Assembly (NCBI GenBank): GCA_031415055.1
Contig: JANOQZ010000003.1
Coordinates: 1 to 64,000, forward strand
Length of the DNA stretch: 64,000 bases
Direction of reading: 5' to 3'
Source: JANMOK01 sp031415055
GTDB taxonomy: Bacteria > Pseudomonadota > Alphaproteobacteria > Rhodobacterales > Rhodobacteraceae
Shown here: piece by piece, positions 8,393-16,528 of the stretch
How the letters are laid out: every line of letters starts with the position of its first letter
Numbering within the stretch: position 1 is the first letter of the stretch
Position numbers and translations under genes: made by a program
Notes under the pieces: model-generated
Seen by the model: only the letters and a program-made list of their open reading frames with translations
What the model was told of the DNA's origin: nothing
Databases searched by the model: none

Positions 8393-10224
8393 AGGGTTTC
8401 GCCGATCTTATCGACGCCTTCGCGCCCGCTGACGGCCCGCCACCCACAAGTTTGACAGGCTTCATCAAATGGAGCCTGTCCGGTTCTTGGCGCGTCATGT
8501 CGGTCTCGTTGCTGACAGGCGTTGCCCAAGGCGTGGCCGAAGTGGCCGGAGCGTTCATGTTGGGTTGGGTCATTGACGATGCATTGGCCAGCGATCCGAC
8601 GCATTATTTCGCCGAAAAATGGCCTATTCTGTTGGCTATGGCGGCGTTTTTTGTGGTTTTGCGCCCCGTTGTTATGGGCTTGAACGCCGCGATGACGGCA
8701 TTGACTATTGGCGCCAATCTGCTGCCGTTGGTTTTGTCACGCATTCACCGCCACACCATGGGGCAGGCGCTCAGCTTTTTCGAAGACGATTTTGCTGGGC
8801 GTATCAGCCAAAAACAGATGCAAGTGTCACGCGCAGTCACCGATGTCGCCATGGAATTGGTCAATGTCGTGTCGTTTTCATTGGCAACTTTGGCGGCTGC
8901 CTTCGCGCTTTTCGGCAGTATTGATTGGCGATTGGTTCTGGCGCTGGCGATCTGGCTGGTGGTCTATGTCTTTTTCATTCGTCATTATTTGCCACGCATA
9001 AGAGAGTTTTCCAAAGCCCGCGCCGCAACCCGCGCTGTGGTGACAGGGCAAGTCGTTGATACCATCACGAACATCGCCACAGTCAAATTGTTCGCCCGGG
9101 CTGGACGCGAAGACCAAGCGGCGATTGATGCGATGCAGACGTTTCGCATTACCTCGATCGATTTTGGTAAAATCTCAACGTGGTTCCGCTTCAATCTGAT
9201 GACTTTAGCCGGGTTTTTGCCGGTGTTGATGATCGGCGGCTCTTTGTGGATTTGGACCAAAGGCACGGCAAGCGCCGGCGATATTGCTATGGCCGGCCTG
9301 ATTTCCACCCGAATTTCGCAAATGACAGGATGGGTATCTTTCACGGCCATCGGAATTTTCTCGAATATCGGCGAGATAGAAGATGGCGTCAAAACCTTGA
9401 CCGTTCCGCACCTAATCCAAGATTCTGCATCGGCGAAAAAGATCGTTCGCGCCAAGGGCGACATTCGGTTTCAAGACGTCTGGTTCAATTACGGAAAAGC
9501 CGGTTCGGGTGCGCTGAACGGGTTTTCGCTGCATGTGACTCCGGGGGAAAAGGTCGGTTTGGTTGGGCGGTCCGGTGCCGGAAAATCGACGGCTGCAGCG
9601 GTTTTGTTGCGTTTATACGACGTCGCCGATGGACAAATCTTTCTGGACGGCACCGACATACAGGATATTCCGCAAGATAGTTTGCGCAATCAAATCGCGA
9701 TGGTTCGGCAAGAAACCGCGATGTTCAACCGTTCCGCCCGCGACAATATCCTTTACGGCAATCCCGATGCCGGCGACGAAGCGATGATCGCCGCAGCCAT
9801 TCGCGCCGAAGCGCATGATTTCATCATCGGGTTGAAAGATTTCAAAGGTCGAACGGGCTATGAAGCCCATTTAGGCGAGCGCGGGGTCAAGCTTTCAGGC
9901 GGCCAACGCCAGCGTATTGCCTTGGCCCGTGCCATTCTGAAGGATGCACCGATTATGGTGCTGGATGAAGCAACTTCGGCTTTGGACAGCGAAGTCGAGG
10001 CGTCCATTCAAGATGCACTGACCCACGAAATGCAGGGTCGCACCGTCATTGCCATCGCGCATCGCCTGTCAACCATCGCGGCGATGGACCGAATTGTCGT
10101 GATGGAGAACGGCAGAGTTGCCGAGGAAGGCAGTCACACTCTGCTATTGGCAAAAGGCGGGCTATACGCCGGATTCTGGTCGCGGCAGTCGGGTGGTTTC
10201 ATTGGGGCGGATGCAGCCGAATGA
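8389..10224 (+). CDS. ABC exporter half-transporter 2 (permease-ATPase fusion)
   Basis: A 611-aa homologue of the preceding gene with the same architecture: membrane domain, then Walker A GRSGAGKS, signature LSGGQRQRIALAR and Walker B IMVLDEATSALD. The C-terminal tails of the two subunits are nearly identical (GLYAGFWxRQSGGFIG), which points to an internal gene duplication. Both halves have canonical ATPase motifs. Start and stop overlap the neighbours by 4 bp on each side, so three genes are coupled. Confidence 0.93.
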   Translation: MKGFADLIDAFAPADGPPPTSLTGFIKWSLSGSWRVMSVSLLTGVAQGVAEVAGAFMLGWVIDDALASDPTHYFAEKWPILLAMAAFFVVLRPVVMGLNAAMTALTIGANLLPLVLSRIHRHTMGQALSFFEDDFAGRISQKQMQVSRAVTDVAMELVNVVSFSLATLAAAFALFGSIDWRLVLALAIWLVVYVFFIRHYLPRIREFSKARAATRAVVTGQVVDTITNIATVKLFARAGREDQAAIDAMQTFRITSIDFGKISTWFRFNLMTLAGFLPVLMIGGSLWIWTKGTASAGDIAMAGLISTRISQMTGWVSFTAIGIFSNIGEIEDGVKTLTVPHLIQDSASAKKIVRAKGDIRFQDVWFNYGKAGSGALNGFSLHVTPGEKVGLVGRSGAGKSTAAAVLLRLYDVADGQIFLDGTDIQDIPQDSLRNQIAMVRQETAMFNRSARDNILYGNPDAGDEAMIAAAIRAEAHDFIIGLKDFKGRTGYEAHLGERGVKLSGGQRQRIALARAILKDAPIMVLDEATSALDSEVEASIQDALTHEMQGRTVIAIAHRLSTIAAMDRIVVMENGRVAEEGSHTLLLAKGGLYAGFWSRQSGGFIGADAAE

Positions 10225-10760
10225 AGCGCATAATCATAATCGGCCAACCCGGTTCAGGTAAGACTTACACTGCCCAGCAATTGATGCGCCTTAAAAATAT
10301 TGGCCTTTATGCGGTTGACGATCTGGCAGGCCGTCTTGAAGACCAGATTATTAGCCAACAAGTCATCGCCGCATTTGACGAAATTCAACAAAAGCGTGAA
10401 TGGATCATCGATGGAATCGTTCATTGCAATGCACGAAAACATTTGTCCAAAGCTGACACTGTCATATTTTTGGAACGTCCACTGCTGGCGCGTGTGTTCC
10501 GTGTCATTCGTCGATGGTGTCAGAAAAAAATACTCGGGGAACCAAACGGCAGCTTGGTCAGGTTGTTACAATTACTTTGGCATATGGTTCGAATGAACGC
10601 TCGTGCGACGGTAAAATACCGCCACCTTTTCTTGACCTTGCCCGATCACGTTAACCGGGTGTGGCTGCGCGGCGATACTGAAGTTGAAATTTGGTTGGCG
10701 CAATTTGTTGATTTGCAATTTATTCAGCCAGCAAATCATCCAAATCCAATCGTGAATTGA
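10221..10760 (+). CDS. P-loop kinase-like protein (FlaR/topology-modulation family)
   Basis: A 179-aa P-loop protein with Walker A GQPGSGKT at residues 8-15 and an adenylate-kinase-like layout, as in proteins annotated as DNA topology modulation protein FlaR or AAA_18 kinases. The real substrate is unknown. An ATGA overlap couples it to the ABC exporter genes. Its 3' end overlaps the convergent VOC gene by 41 bp, which is unusually deep for this window. Confidence 0.75.
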   Translation: MKRIIIIGQPGSGKTYTAQQLMRLKNIGLYAVDDLAGRLEDQIISQQVIAAFDEIQQKREWIIDGIVHCNARKHLSKADTVIFLERPLLARVFRVIRRWCQKKILGEPNGSLVRLLQLLWHMVRMNARATVKYRHLFLTLPDHVNRVWLRGDTEVEIWLAQFVDLQFIQPANHPNPIVN

Positions 10761-11202
10761 CCATTTTAATTTTGCCGTCAGCGTCACGCGGCCAATCTTT
10801 CTGGTCTTTGTCCCAATAAAGTTCGACACCGTTCTGGTCGGGGTCGCGCAAATATAGCGCTTCGGAAACGCCGTGATCGGCAGCACCATCCAACTGGATG
10901 CCTGCCTTTATGACCCGCCGAAACGCATCTGCCAAATCGGCACGCGTCGGATATAGGAATGCCGTATGGTATAGCCCCGTGGTGCCCGGTGCGGGAGCTT
11001 TGCCACCAAGGCTTTCCCAAGTGTTTAGGCCAATGTGATGGTGATAGCCACCTGCGGAAAGGAACGCTGCTTGCGGGCCATAGCGCTGTTGCAATTCAAA
11101 CCCTAGAACTCCAGAGTAAAACGCAATAGCGCGGTCAAGATCGGCAACCTTCAGATGGATATGGCCAACTTTGGTTCCTGCAGCGATGGGAGTTGCGGAC
11201 AT
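10720..11202 (-). CDS. VOC family dioxygenase-like protein (CatE type)
   Basis: A 160-aa vicinal-oxygen-chelate protein resembling catechol 2,3-dioxygenase-like CatE/YfiE. It shows the HIHLKVADLDRAIAFY opening, GYHHHIGLNTW in the middle and DPDQNGVELYWD at the end; such proteins are often induced by quinones or catechols. The start is set at the ATG at 11202, with AAAGGA 6 nt upstream, instead of the ATG at 11232. A perfect palindrome, TACCTA-N5-TAGGTA, lies 21 bp upstream of the start and is a likely repressor site. Confidence 0.85.
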   Translation of the reverse strand: MSATPIAAGTKVGHIHLKVADLDRAIAFYSGVLGFELQQRYGPQAAFLSAGGYHHHIGLNTWESLGGKAPAPGTTGLYHTAFLYPTRADLADAFRRVIKAGIQLDGAADHGVSEALYLRDPDQNGVELYWDKDQKDWPRDADGKIKMVNSRLDLDDLLAE

Positions 11203-11222
11203 GTTTTTTCCTTTGCGAATGT

Positions 11223-11239
11223 TACCTATCATTTAGGTA
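11223..11239. promoter_or_regulatory. palindromic operator upstream of VOC gene
   Basis: TACCTA-TCATT-TAGGTA is a perfect inverted repeat with 6-bp arms, 21 bp upstream of the VOC start codon. Sites of this form are what HxlR-family (MarR-like) redox or quinone sensors bind, so repression of the VOC gene is likely. No HxlR regulator gene is in the window. Confidence 0.6.
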
Positions 11240-11329
11240 TCCAGAGACACAAATTCCACCGGAATTGCATGAAACAGTGTCGCAGGTTTTTAGCTGGCCC
11301 AAGGTCCGACGGCGCGATACATCGACCTG

Positions 11330-12550
11330 ATGGAATTTCGCATTGATCGATTAGGCATGGAAGGCGACGGCATTGCGACCGGTCCGCAGGGCGACATCTA
11401 TGCGCCCTTCACGCTGCCGACCGAGATTGTGCGCGGGCAGCTGGAGGGCGATCGACTTGCAAATGTCGGGGTCTTGCAGTCCTCGCCTCAACGCATTGCG
11501 CCCGTCTGCAAACATTTCGGCACTTGCGGTGGTTGCGCATTGCAGCATGCTTCGGACCCGTTTTTGGCAGATTGGAAAGTCGACATCATTCGCCGGGCGC
11601 TCGCGGCTCATGGATTGACCGCGCCTTTTCGTGCAATTGTTTCTTCGCCGCCAAACAGTCGAAAACGCGCTGTGTTTGCCGGGCGCAGAACCAAAAAGAC
11701 CGTTCAAGTTGGCTTTCACGGTCGTAATTCAGGCGCTATCGTTCCGATTGAAGAGTGTCACTTGATTGTACCAGAATTGCTTTCGGCCATGCCGGCATTG
11801 CAGAAACTCGCGAAGCTGGGCGCGACGCGAAACACGGGAATTCGGATGAGTGTATCAGTGTCCGACACGGGTCTCGACGTGGGCATTTCTGAAGCGAAAG
11901 AGCTGGAGGCTTCTGTCCAAGAAGAGGTGATTTCTATCGCAATCGAAGATGATTTCGCCCGCCTTACCTGGAATGGCGATGTCATAGCTTTGGCAAGACC
12001 CCCTTCGCGCCGGTTTGGCAATGCACAAGTGACGCCGCCATCGGCGGCCTTCGGTCAGGCCACGTCGCAAGGCGAAGCAGCTTTGGTAGCCGGGGTTTTG
12101 GAAGCGGTTTCTGGAGCAAGCCGCGTTGCAGACCTATTTTCCGGCTGCGGCACATTTACTTTGCCACTGGCAGAAAAAGCGGAAGTCCATGCCGTAGAAT
12201 TTGATCAAGCAATGCTCGCGGCGCTCGATGCAGGCTGGCGTCATGCAAACGGCTTAAAACGCGTTACACACGAGTCACGCGACTTGTTCAATCGCCCGCT
12301 TTTGCCTGCGGAACTCAACCATTTCGATGCAATCGTCATTGACCCGCCAAGGGCAGGCGCGCAAGCGCAGTGCACGCAAATTGCGCCTTCCAAGATTACC
12401 CGCCTAGCCTACGTTTCTTGCAACCCGGTAACATTCGCCCGCGACGTCAAACAACTGGCCGTCGCGGGATTCATCATGGATTGGCTACAACCAGTCGATC
12501 AATTCCGTTGGTCGGGGCATGTCGAATTGGTGGCCAGCTTTCGACGCTAA
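11330..12550 (+). CDS. class I SAM-dependent RNA methyltransferase (RlmD/RumA type)
   Basis: A 406-aa RNA m5U methyltransferase of the TrmA/RlmC/RlmD group. An N-terminal TRAM-like segment (residues 1-50) precedes the four cysteines of a 4Fe-4S cluster: Cys60, Cys66, Cys69 and Cys143. The SAM motif is DLFSGCGTFTLPL, and the catalytic cysteine sits in LAYVSCNPVTFARD, preceded by VIDPPRAG. The target uridine in rRNA cannot be read from sequence. The gene stands alone, divergent from the VOC gene. Confidence 0.9.
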   Translation: MEFRIDRLGMEGDGIATGPQGDIYAPFTLPTEIVRGQLEGDRLANVGVLQSSPQRIAPVCKHFGTCGGCALQHASDPFLADWKVDIIRRALAAHGLTAPFRAIVSSPPNSRKRAVFAGRRTKKTVQVGFHGRNSGAIVPIEECHLIVPELLSAMPALQKLAKLGATRNTGIRMSVSVSDTGLDVGISEAKELEASVQEEVISIAIEDDFARLTWNGDVIALARPPSRRFGNAQVTPPSAAFGQATSQGEAALVAGVLEAVSGASRVADLFSGCGTFTLPLAEKAEVHAVEFDQAMLAALDAGWRHANGLKRVTHESRDLFNRPLLPAELNHFDAIVIDPPRAGAQAQCTQIAPSKITRLAYVSCNPVTFARDVKQLAVAGFIMDWLQPVDQFRWSGHVELVASFRR

Positions 12551-12716
12551 TCAATCTGTCCTTTGTGAATTTTTCGGCGCCTTGCAGTCCGCGGCGATGC
12601 CCATCGGATTGAAAAACAATCAGATTGGATGGGTCAAAAATTTTGCCATGCCCACGCAGGAGGTGTAACTACAGCGTGGGTCTGGAACGTCTGTGCCAGG
12701 CGCAGTGTGACGGTTG

Positions 12717-13139
12717 TCAGGCGGCCAGCAGGTCGATGACTCGCATGATCGCCGTTGCGGCACCCGCGTTCTTGTCTGCCTCGACCGTGCCAATCACGCA
12801 CGAGAAGACATGGCCGGACTTGGCTTGGAACTGCTCGCCGTCCTTAGTGACCATGAACTCGCCTTCCATGATCTGGCAGATCATATCGTTCTTCATCACG
12901 TCTTCCGGGAATGCCGTGCCGGGGGCCAGGACATAGTCGTTCACCACCGCTTTCGTGTAACCGCCGAACTGCACCGGCCACTCGCCAATTGCGACCTGCC
13001 TGATACCCGGCATGATTTCGGTGCCGACATCCGGCCCATACATTTCCGCCGAAGCCGTCGTCGGCAGCGCGACGAGCGGCACTGCCGCGACAATAGTCAA
13101 TCCGAGCGACATAGCAGACCTGCGATTCAAAATATCCAT
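12717..13139 (-). CDS. secreted cupin-like protein
   Basis: A 140-aa exported protein. The N-terminus NRRSAMSLG with a hydrophobic stretch ending in TASA-E is a likely Tat signal (twin arginine at residues 6-7). The remainder, with a VVNDYVLAPGTAF segment and IMEGEFMVTKDGE, looks like a single cupin barrel; I cannot identify metal ligands with certainty. Start ATG 13139 has a GGGGGGAT ribosome site. It is divergent from the BTAD regulator, with 242 bp between them, and may be one of its targets. Confidence 0.75.
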   Translation of the reverse strand: MDILNRRSAMSLGLTIVAAVPLVALPTTASAEMYGPDVGTEIMPGIRQVAIGEWPVQFGGYTKAVVNDYVLAPGTAFPEDVMKNDMICQIMEGEFMVTKDGEQFQAKSGHVFSCVIGTVEADKNAGAATAIMRVIDLLAA

Positions 13140-13159
13140 AACATCCCCCCGAGATTGCG

Positions 13160-13177
13160 GCGTGCGAAAGTGCACGC
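13160..13177. promoter_or_regulatory. inverted repeat between cupin and BTAD genes
   Basis: GCGTGC-GAAAGT-GCACGC is a perfect 6-bp-arm inverted repeat located 21 bp upstream of the cupin start. It could be an operator for the divergent BTAD regulator. The evidence is only its symmetry and position. Confidence 0.35.
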
Positions 13178-13381
13178 GTTGAGCGTTATGCTCCAATTCA
13201 GGGCGATTTCAAAGCGCATTCCAACGGTGCTGAAGTGGCAGTCAAGGCTTTGCCTTTCGTTTGACTTGATCACTGCCCACGACGCTGCAAGGCCATCCGT
13301 GTAGAACAACGCTGATTGCTGTGCTAGAATTTCCCGTCGGGTCGGTCGATCTTGACCCTAGTCCCCGGTGCAGGGAACAAA

Positions 13382-15421
13382 ATGCCTTTAGTTCTGCGGC
13401 TTCTCGGGCGATTTGAACTGGCCAGTGGGCCCGGCGATGCCTTGAAGATCACCGGAGCCCGGGCCCAGCTTTTGCTGGCACGTCTCGCCCTTGCGAGTGG
13501 GGATCGGCTTGAGCGCGGTGTCTTGAGCACCATGCTGTGGGGTGGACGCGCTGACGCCCAGGCGCGTGCCAGCTTGCGTCAGATGATCTGGACCCTCCGG
13601 CAGACGCTGGACCCCTGTCCGGATGCCCTTGTGTCCGACGGCGATTTCATGTGGCTGGACCCGAAGGTCATCCAGACTGATGTGGCCGAATTTGACCGTC
13701 TGGCTCACTCATCAGACCCTGGCGACAAGGAAGCGGCGCTGACGCTTTATCGCGGTGAACTTTTGGATGGGATCGACCTCCTCGCGTTGGAACCGGACGG
13801 GTATTTCCTGCAGGAACGCACGAGGCTGCAGGATCTCGCAATGCAAGTCGTCGCGTCGCTCGCCGAAAGCTATGACCAGAACCGGCAATGGGCAGATGCG
13901 GTCCGCGTGACCCGACGCGGGCTGGCACTTGATCCCTTTGACGAGACGCTGCATCGCAGTCTGATTGCAGGTCTGCAAGAACTCGGCAGGCCGCGCGAGG
14001 CGCGGGATCAGGACGAAGCTTTTCGCAACTTGATGAAATCGGAACTCGGCGTCACACCCGCGCCCCTTCCGACGCCGGGTACGACCCGCCTTTCGCCCGC
14101 TTCCCTCCTTCAGCCCGCGCCGCAAGCTGCGCCACCATCCCATCGCGCCCCGACCCTGCTACGCACAACTCTGGTGGGAAGTATCGCTGCTGCGGCCCTA
14201 TTGTTTGTTTTGGGCATCGTGATCTGGCGCCAGATCGGGCCTGACCTAGGCACCGCCGCGACAGATACCACGCCGAAATCCTCGCATGCCGCCATGATCG
14301 ACCTGATCCCGACCCGCAATCTTGCGGCCTATGACCAATATTTGCGGGCCGAGGCCGAACGCCGGGCCGCGACCAGCGACGACGCCCTGCGCAAAGTGTT
14401 GCCCGCCTTTCGCCGGGCCTTCACGCTGGACGCGGATTTCGCCAACGCCCACGCCGGTTACGCCCTTGTCGCAGTCGAGTTGTGGGAGCGCAGCCTAGAC
14501 GGCATCATACCGTCACTTGCCGCGCGCAGCGAAGCCTATGTCGCGGCTGGCCGCGCTTTGCAGATTGATCCCGCCAATGCCCGCGCACTGATCGTGCTAT
14601 CACGCATTCAGGCTCGGGACGGCGCACAGGTTCTGGCACTGGCCACCGCCCGCAACGCCGTTGCCGCTGAGCCGGGCAGCGCCGAGGGGCATGCCAATCT
14701 GGCGCTGATCCTCGCACGCGCCGGCAACACGACCGAGGCCAGGACCGAGTTGAAACGGCTTCAACGCCTCGATCCGGTGCCCCGGTCCGACAGGTATCTG
14801 ATCTTTGGCCAGGCCGCCTTTGCCGACGAACGTTATGACGCCGCCACTGCTGATTTCATCGCCGTCTGGCCGGACCTGCCCCGCAACACCCTGCTTTTGG
14901 AGCATCTTGCGGCGGCACTTGCGCTGCAGGGGCGGTTGCGTGAGGCAGGCGAGATGAAAGACCGGCTTTTGGCCGTGATGCCCCGCGCCAATCTGCACCT
15001 GACGGCGCAACGCTATGCGACCCTGCGCGAACCCCGGCAGAACGTCCGCCTTCTGGAAGGCTTGCGCCGTGCCGGTCTGCCCGATTGGCCCTATGGGTTT
15101 CGCGGCAACGAAGATCAGCGGGTGGCCGACACCGATCTTGCGGCCATCGCCTTGGATGCCCGATGGTCGGGGCATCTGGGCAATGGCAGCGCCTTCACTT
15201 TTCAAGGCGACGCCCAGGGCGGCTTTACCTATTCCAGCGACAGCGGCAAGGTGTCCGGCCATCAGGTTCTGCACGACAGTCTCCTGTGTCAGTCCCTGCC
15301 CGATCACCCGGCGGGCGAGGTCTGCGGCCCGGTCTATCGCAACACCACCGGGCAAAACCCCGAATCGCCCTTCGTTTTCGTGTCCGCCGAGGATGTCAGA
15401 TACTTTTCCGTTACCGACTGA
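13382..15421 (+). CDS. membrane-spanning BTAD/TPR transcriptional regulator
   Basis: A 679-aa one-component regulator. Residues 1-95 form a winged-helix OmpR-like DNA-binding domain and about 100-225 a bacterial transcriptional activation (BTAD) domain, as in SARP activators. After a Pro/Ala-rich linker, a single hydrophobic helix lies at 263-284, with positive residues on its N-terminal side. Residues about 300-590 are TPR-like helices. The last ~95 residues form an unassigned domain with two cysteines (LLCQSL and GEVCGPV). The topology is therefore like CadC or ToxR, with an outside sensor. Start ATG 13382 has AGGGA upstream. Two secreted paralogues follow. Confidence 0.85.
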   Translation: MPLVLRLLGRFELASGPGDALKITGARAQLLLARLALASGDRLERGVLSTMLWGGRADAQARASLRQMIWTLRQTLDPCPDALVSDGDFMWLDPKVIQTDVAEFDRLAHSSDPGDKEAALTLYRGELLDGIDLLALEPDGYFLQERTRLQDLAMQVVASLAESYDQNRQWADAVRVTRRGLALDPFDETLHRSLIAGLQELGRPREARDQDEAFRNLMKSELGVTPAPLPTPGTTRLSPASLLQPAPQAAPPSHRAPTLLRTTLVGSIAAAALLFVLGIVIWRQIGPDLGTAATDTTPKSSHAAMIDLIPTRNLAAYDQYLRAEAERRAATSDDALRKVLPAFRRAFTLDADFANAHAGYALVAVELWERSLDGIIPSLAARSEAYVAAGRALQIDPANARALIVLSRIQARDGAQVLALATARNAVAAEPGSAEGHANLALILARAGNTTEARTELKRLQRLDPVPRSDRYLIFGQAAFADERYDAATADFIAVWPDLPRNTLLLEHLAAALALQGRLREAGEMKDRLLAVMPRANLHLTAQRYATLREPRQNVRLLEGLRRAGLPDWPYGFRGNEDQRVADTDLAAIALDARWSGHLGNGSAFTFQGDAQGGFTYSSDSGKVSGHQVLHDSLLCQSLPDHPAGEVCGPVYRNTTGQNPESPFVFVSAEDVRYFSVTD

Positions 15422-15570
15422 ACCATTTTTCACGCGAGGTCGGCGTTTTTGACGCTGTGGCGATGGGGTCTTGACGCAAGGCCTGACGTTCAACGAACGC
15501 AGGGCGACGCAAGGTCAGCAGGCCGAAACCTAGGAAATGCCCCGGACGCATTCGGCACATCAAATTGGAA

Positions 15571-15620
15571 ACGCCAACCAAAAGGAGACCACGATGTTCA
15601 AACTTCTTGCCACCGCCGCT
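15571..15620 (+). repeat. 50-bp direct repeat, copy 1
   Basis: This segment is identical to 16041-16090. It covers the ribosome binding site AAAGGAG, the start codon and the first nine codons of the first secreted paralogue. The two copies are 470 bp apart, the length of the duplicated unit. Confidence 0.95.
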
Positions 15621-16013
15621 GTAGCTCTGGTTCTTTCAAGTGCCGCAAAGGCCGAAGATGAACTTGACTCCAACATTCCCGGCGTGACCGCTGATGGAAC
15701 TTGGGACTGCAACGATACCTCGGGCACCTATCTTGGTGCCATCGTGATCGCCGACAGATCCTATGCATTTGTCGACGCCGATGGCACGGTCGGCAGCTAT
15801 GGCAAGCTCAACCAGGTCTCATACGGCGCAGCGCCGTCCTTCGTCGTCCTTGGCGGGGCACTGCAGGAAAAATTGGGCGTTGTTGCCATGCACGTTCAAG
15901 GTCCGCCCGGACATGAAATGGACTTTTCGGACTGGAGCAAACTCGTCCTCTATGTCGCCGTCACGGACACGAACAAGTTCCAGTGCGTGCAGCGTCGCGG
16001 GTCGGCGACCTGA
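15594..16013 (+). CDS. small secreted protein, paralogue 1
   Basis: A 139-aa exported protein of unknown family. A Sec signal peptide covers about residues 1-20, ending SSAAKA-E. The mature part has a GTWDCND motif, a LGAIVIADRSYAF stretch, VGSYGKLN, and a second cysteine near the end (KFQCVQRR). The two cysteines are conserved in the next gene and probably form a disulfide. The fold looks like a small beta-sandwich, but this is inference. The start has AAAGGAG 8 nt upstream. Composition is GC-rich, like the regulator before it. Confidence 0.8.
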   Translation: MFKLLATAAVALVLSSAAKAEDELDSNIPGVTADGTWDCNDTSGTYLGAIVIADRSYAFVDADGTVGSYGKLNQVSYGAAPSFVVLGGALQEKLGVVAMHVQGPPGHEMDFSDWSKLVLYVAVTDTNKFQCVQRRGSAT

Positions 16014-16040
16014 CCGTCGTCCACCGCAAACTTACACCAC

Positions 16041-16090
16041 ACGCCAACCAAAAGGAGACCACGATGTTCAAACTTCTTGCCACCGCCGCT
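16041..16090 (+). repeat. 50-bp direct repeat, copy 2
   Basis: Second copy of the sequence at 15571-15620, with no mismatch. It supplies the ribosome site and signal-peptide start of the second paralogue. Confidence 0.95.
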
Positions 16091-16510
16091 CTCGCCCTGG
16101 TTCTGGCCGACACCGTTCAGGCCCAGCAAACCGCCGCAGAGGAACCGGATACCCCGATTCTCGACGGCAACACCCTCGGACTGTTCGCCGACGGCACCTG
16201 GGATTGCAATGACGCCGCCGGCAACTATCTGGGTGCCATAGTCGTCGCCGATCTCAGTTATGCTTTCATCAATCCCGACGCCACTGTCGGCAAATATGGC
16301 AAGCTGAACAAGGACACTTGGGTCGATGCACCGGGCTTCATCATCCCCAGCGGCGAGGTGAAGGACAGGTTCGGCGGGATCGGCATGATTGTGAAAGGCC
16401 CCCTGGAACACCCGGAAGACTATAGAGACCGCAACAAGCTCCGGCTGCAGATCATCATCACGGCAGAGACCTTTTTGCAATGCGCCCGCCGTCAGGGCCC
16501 CGCAACTTGA
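16064..16510 (+). CDS. small secreted protein, paralogue 2
   Basis: A 148-aa exported homologue of the preceding gene. The signal peptide starts with the same nine residues and ends near VQAQ. The shared mature features are GTWDCND, YLGAIVVADLSYAF, VGKYGKLN and the final cysteine in FLQCARRQ. The middle regions have diverged much more than the leader, including a short indel. Its start uses the duplicated AAAGGAG. No characterised family is recognised. It converges on aroC, 18 bp away. Confidence 0.8.
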   Translation: MFKLLATAALALVLADTVQAQQTAAEEPDTPILDGNTLGLFADGTWDCNDAAGNYLGAIVVADLSYAFINPDATVGKYGKLNKDTWVDAPGFIIPSGEVKDRFGGIGMIVKGPLEHPEDYRDRNKLRLQIIITAETFLQCARRQGPAT

Positions 16511-16528
16511 CCCGGCCTTGGGGGCGGC

